DNA of 6,142 bases, from contig DATGYC010000215.1 of the NCBI GenBank assembly GCA_035298385.1, forward strand, positions 1-6,142. The letters are read 5' to 3'. Positions 5,103-6,142 of this stretch are shown here, one piece after another (the first letter of the stretch is position 1; each line of letters starts with the position of its first letter). Made by a program: the position numbers and the translations under genes. Source of the DNA: DATGYC01 sp035298385 (GTDB lineage: Bacteria > Bacillota > Sulfobacillia > Symbiobacteriales > Symbiobacteriaceae). The notes under the pieces were generated by a model. That model had not been told where the DNA came from and did not search any database. It saw only the letters and a list, made by a program, of their open reading frames with translations.

Positions 5103-6142
5103 ACCAATACCTCCTGAGTACGGTCGCCGGATGCGTGCAACTGCTCGTTCAGCCGTTGGGCCAACACCTGGATGTGCGGGTCAGACATCATCGAGTAGTG
5201 ATCCCCTGGGACCGGGATCGCCTGAACGCCTCCCGCCACGTAGGACCCCCAGCCCAGACTGTCGCCTGTGGCTGCAACTCCAGCGGTGCCACTGGCCTGG
5301 AAAAGGACCGCCGATCCGCTGTAGGGTCCGGGTGTGTACTCTTCCATAGCCTCGACATGCGCGCAGTAGACCTGGTACAACTGCCCCATTCGCGGGGCGC
5401 CCAACTCCGGGGCCACAGCGCCAGCTCGGTGAGCCGCCTCAAGCACGTAGGCCAGTTGCGCGTCTTCGTCAAGCCGGCTGAGGTCGTCCCACTCCACGGT
5501 CCAATCGTGTTGCGGGATTCCTAGATTATGACCGAAGTCTATTAATTTTCGAGCATGAGCGGATATTACCCTGCTCGAACCTTCGGAATTGCGGGCTCTT
5601 GACTCAGGCGTGTGCGCATCCAAGAGGGCCAGTAGTGCGACACGTTCACCGGCCGCCTCCAGTTGACGCGCCATCTCGAAAGCCACGACACCGCCCATAG
5701 ACCAGCCTGCCAGCCAATACGGGCCCTGCGGCTGAACGGTGCGAATCGCCTGCAGATAGTGCATTGCCATCTCTTCCACCCGGGCGAGGGGCTCTCCGTT
5801 GCCGTCCAGCCCTGGCGACTGTAGGCCGTACAGGGGGCGGTCAGGCTCCAGATACGGAGCCAATCGCCCATAGGCGAAGGCAAACCCACCGGCCGGATGA
5901 ACCATGAAGAGCGGACGTTGCTTACCCGCAGGTCGGATGGGCAACAGGATTTGGCCATGCGCGTCCGTTGTTGCGCCTGGGACGACAGACGCCTCTGTGG
6001 CGACTGCCAACTGCGCCACGGTGGGACTGCGGAACAGGACGGCCAGGGGTAGCCGCTTGCCAAAGGCTCGCTCTAGGTGCGCCATGAGCCGCACGGCCAT
6101 GAGTGAGTGGCCGCCCAAGGCGAAGAAGTTATCGTGGATACC
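5099..6142 (-). CDS. NRPS C-terminal end: carrier (PCP) domain and type I thioesterase, 5' partial
   Basis: This is the last 347 residues of a larger NRPS that enters at the right edge. Residues 1-45 are the end of a peptidyl-carrier domain. The phosphopantetheine site is NFFALGGHSL with Ser13. After a short linker, a thioesterase domain runs from about 66 to 340: PLFMVHPAGG (oxyanion side), nucleophile Ser148 in GWSMGG, Asp175 in LLDAHTP, and His315 in VPGDHYSM, a complete Ser-Asp-His triad. The TTG at 6118 is the Leu of LGGHSL, not a start; reading continues through GIHDNFFA to the edge. This is the chain-terminating module: the thioesterase takes the full peptide from the carrier and hydrolyses or cyclises it. 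The cyclic-peptide exporter gene next door favours cyclisation. The TGA at 5099-5101 overlaps the exporter start. The segment after Asp175, the expected lid, is AT-rich at DNA level. Confidence 0.97.
   Translation of the reverse strand, partial: GIHDNFFALGGHSLMAVRLMAHLERAFGKRLPLAVLFRSPTVAQLAVATEASVVPGATTDAHGQILLPIRPAGKQRPLFMVHPAGGFAFAYGRLAPYLEPDRPLYGLQSPGLDGNGEPLARVEEMAMHYLQAIRTVQPQGPYWLAGWSMGGVVAFEMARQLEAAGERVALLALLDAHTPESRARNSEGSSRVISAHARKLIDFGHNLGIPQHDWTVEWDDLSRLDEDAQLAYVLEAAHRAGAVAPELGAPRMGQLYQVYCAHVEAMEEYTPGPYSGSAVLFQASGTAGVAATGDSLGWGSYVAGGVQAIPVPGDHYSMMSDPHIQVLAQRLNEQLHASGDRTQEVLV
5110..5115 (-). promoter_or_regulatory. Ribosome binding site of the ABC exporter, inside the NRPS 3' end
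   Basis: AGGAGG on the minus strand lies 7 nt before the GTG start at 5102 and within the last codons of the NRPS gene. With the 4-base stop/start overlap GTGA, it supports translational coupling and a shared transcript. Confidence 0.8.

Noticed and set aside
5566..6063. A 165-residue minus-strand open frame within the thioesterase region
   Set aside because: It is a frame-shifted shadow of the NRPS carrier/thioesterase, which shows all motifs intact in its own frame.
6116..6118. TTG as start of a stand-alone thioesterase protein
   Set aside because: The codon is the Leu inside the carrier-domain motif LGGHSL, and the frame continues upstream as GIHDNFFA to the window edge, so it is the inside of an NRPS.
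1..6142. tRNA, rRNA, CRISPR, transposase or insertion-sequence features
   Set aside because: No spaced direct-repeat array, transposase motif, terminal inverted repeats or RNA gene was seen; the only sizeable DNA repeat is the MbtH cassette.

Overview
The window is the 3' end of a non-ribosomal peptide synthetase (NRPS) gene cluster. It comes from a moderately GC-rich bacterium that uses strong AGGAGG-type ribosome binding sites. The phylum cannot be fixed from the sequence; Chloroflexota, myxobacteria, cyanobacteria-like and other producers all remain possible.

Layout, right to left on the minus strand: the last carrier domain and thioesterase of an NRPS (enters at 6142, ends 5099); a cyclic-peptide-type ABC exporter overlapping it by four bases (GTGA); an MbtH-like protein; an arginine deiminase/amidinotransferase-fold enzyme; a cytochrome P450; and a second, nearly identical MbtH-like protein. 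Gaps are 0 to about 56 bp with no internal terminator seen, so the six genes look like one operon. From the left edge, on the plus strand, a pentapeptide-repeat protein (5' end missing) converges on this operon. A strong GC-rich hairpin at 605-641 separates the two and can terminate both. No gene-free stretch exceeds about 110 bp.

Inferred working: the thioesterase releases (perhaps cyclises) a peptide, and the ABC protein exports it. The MbtH-like proteins support adenylation domains encoded upstream, outside the window. The P450 oxidises a carrier-bound residue or the free peptide, and the amidino-fold enzyme makes or modifies a guanidino/ureido residue. The pentapeptide-repeat protein ends like Qnr-type topoisomerase-protection proteins, so it could be self-resistance, which would suggest a gyrase-directed product. 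That last link is a hypothesis.

Most notable are the mbtH duplication, in which a roughly 212-bp cassette including its ribosome binding site sits just after the stop codon of two different genes, and the combination of pentapeptide-repeat protein, amidino-fold enzyme and P450 beside one NRPS.
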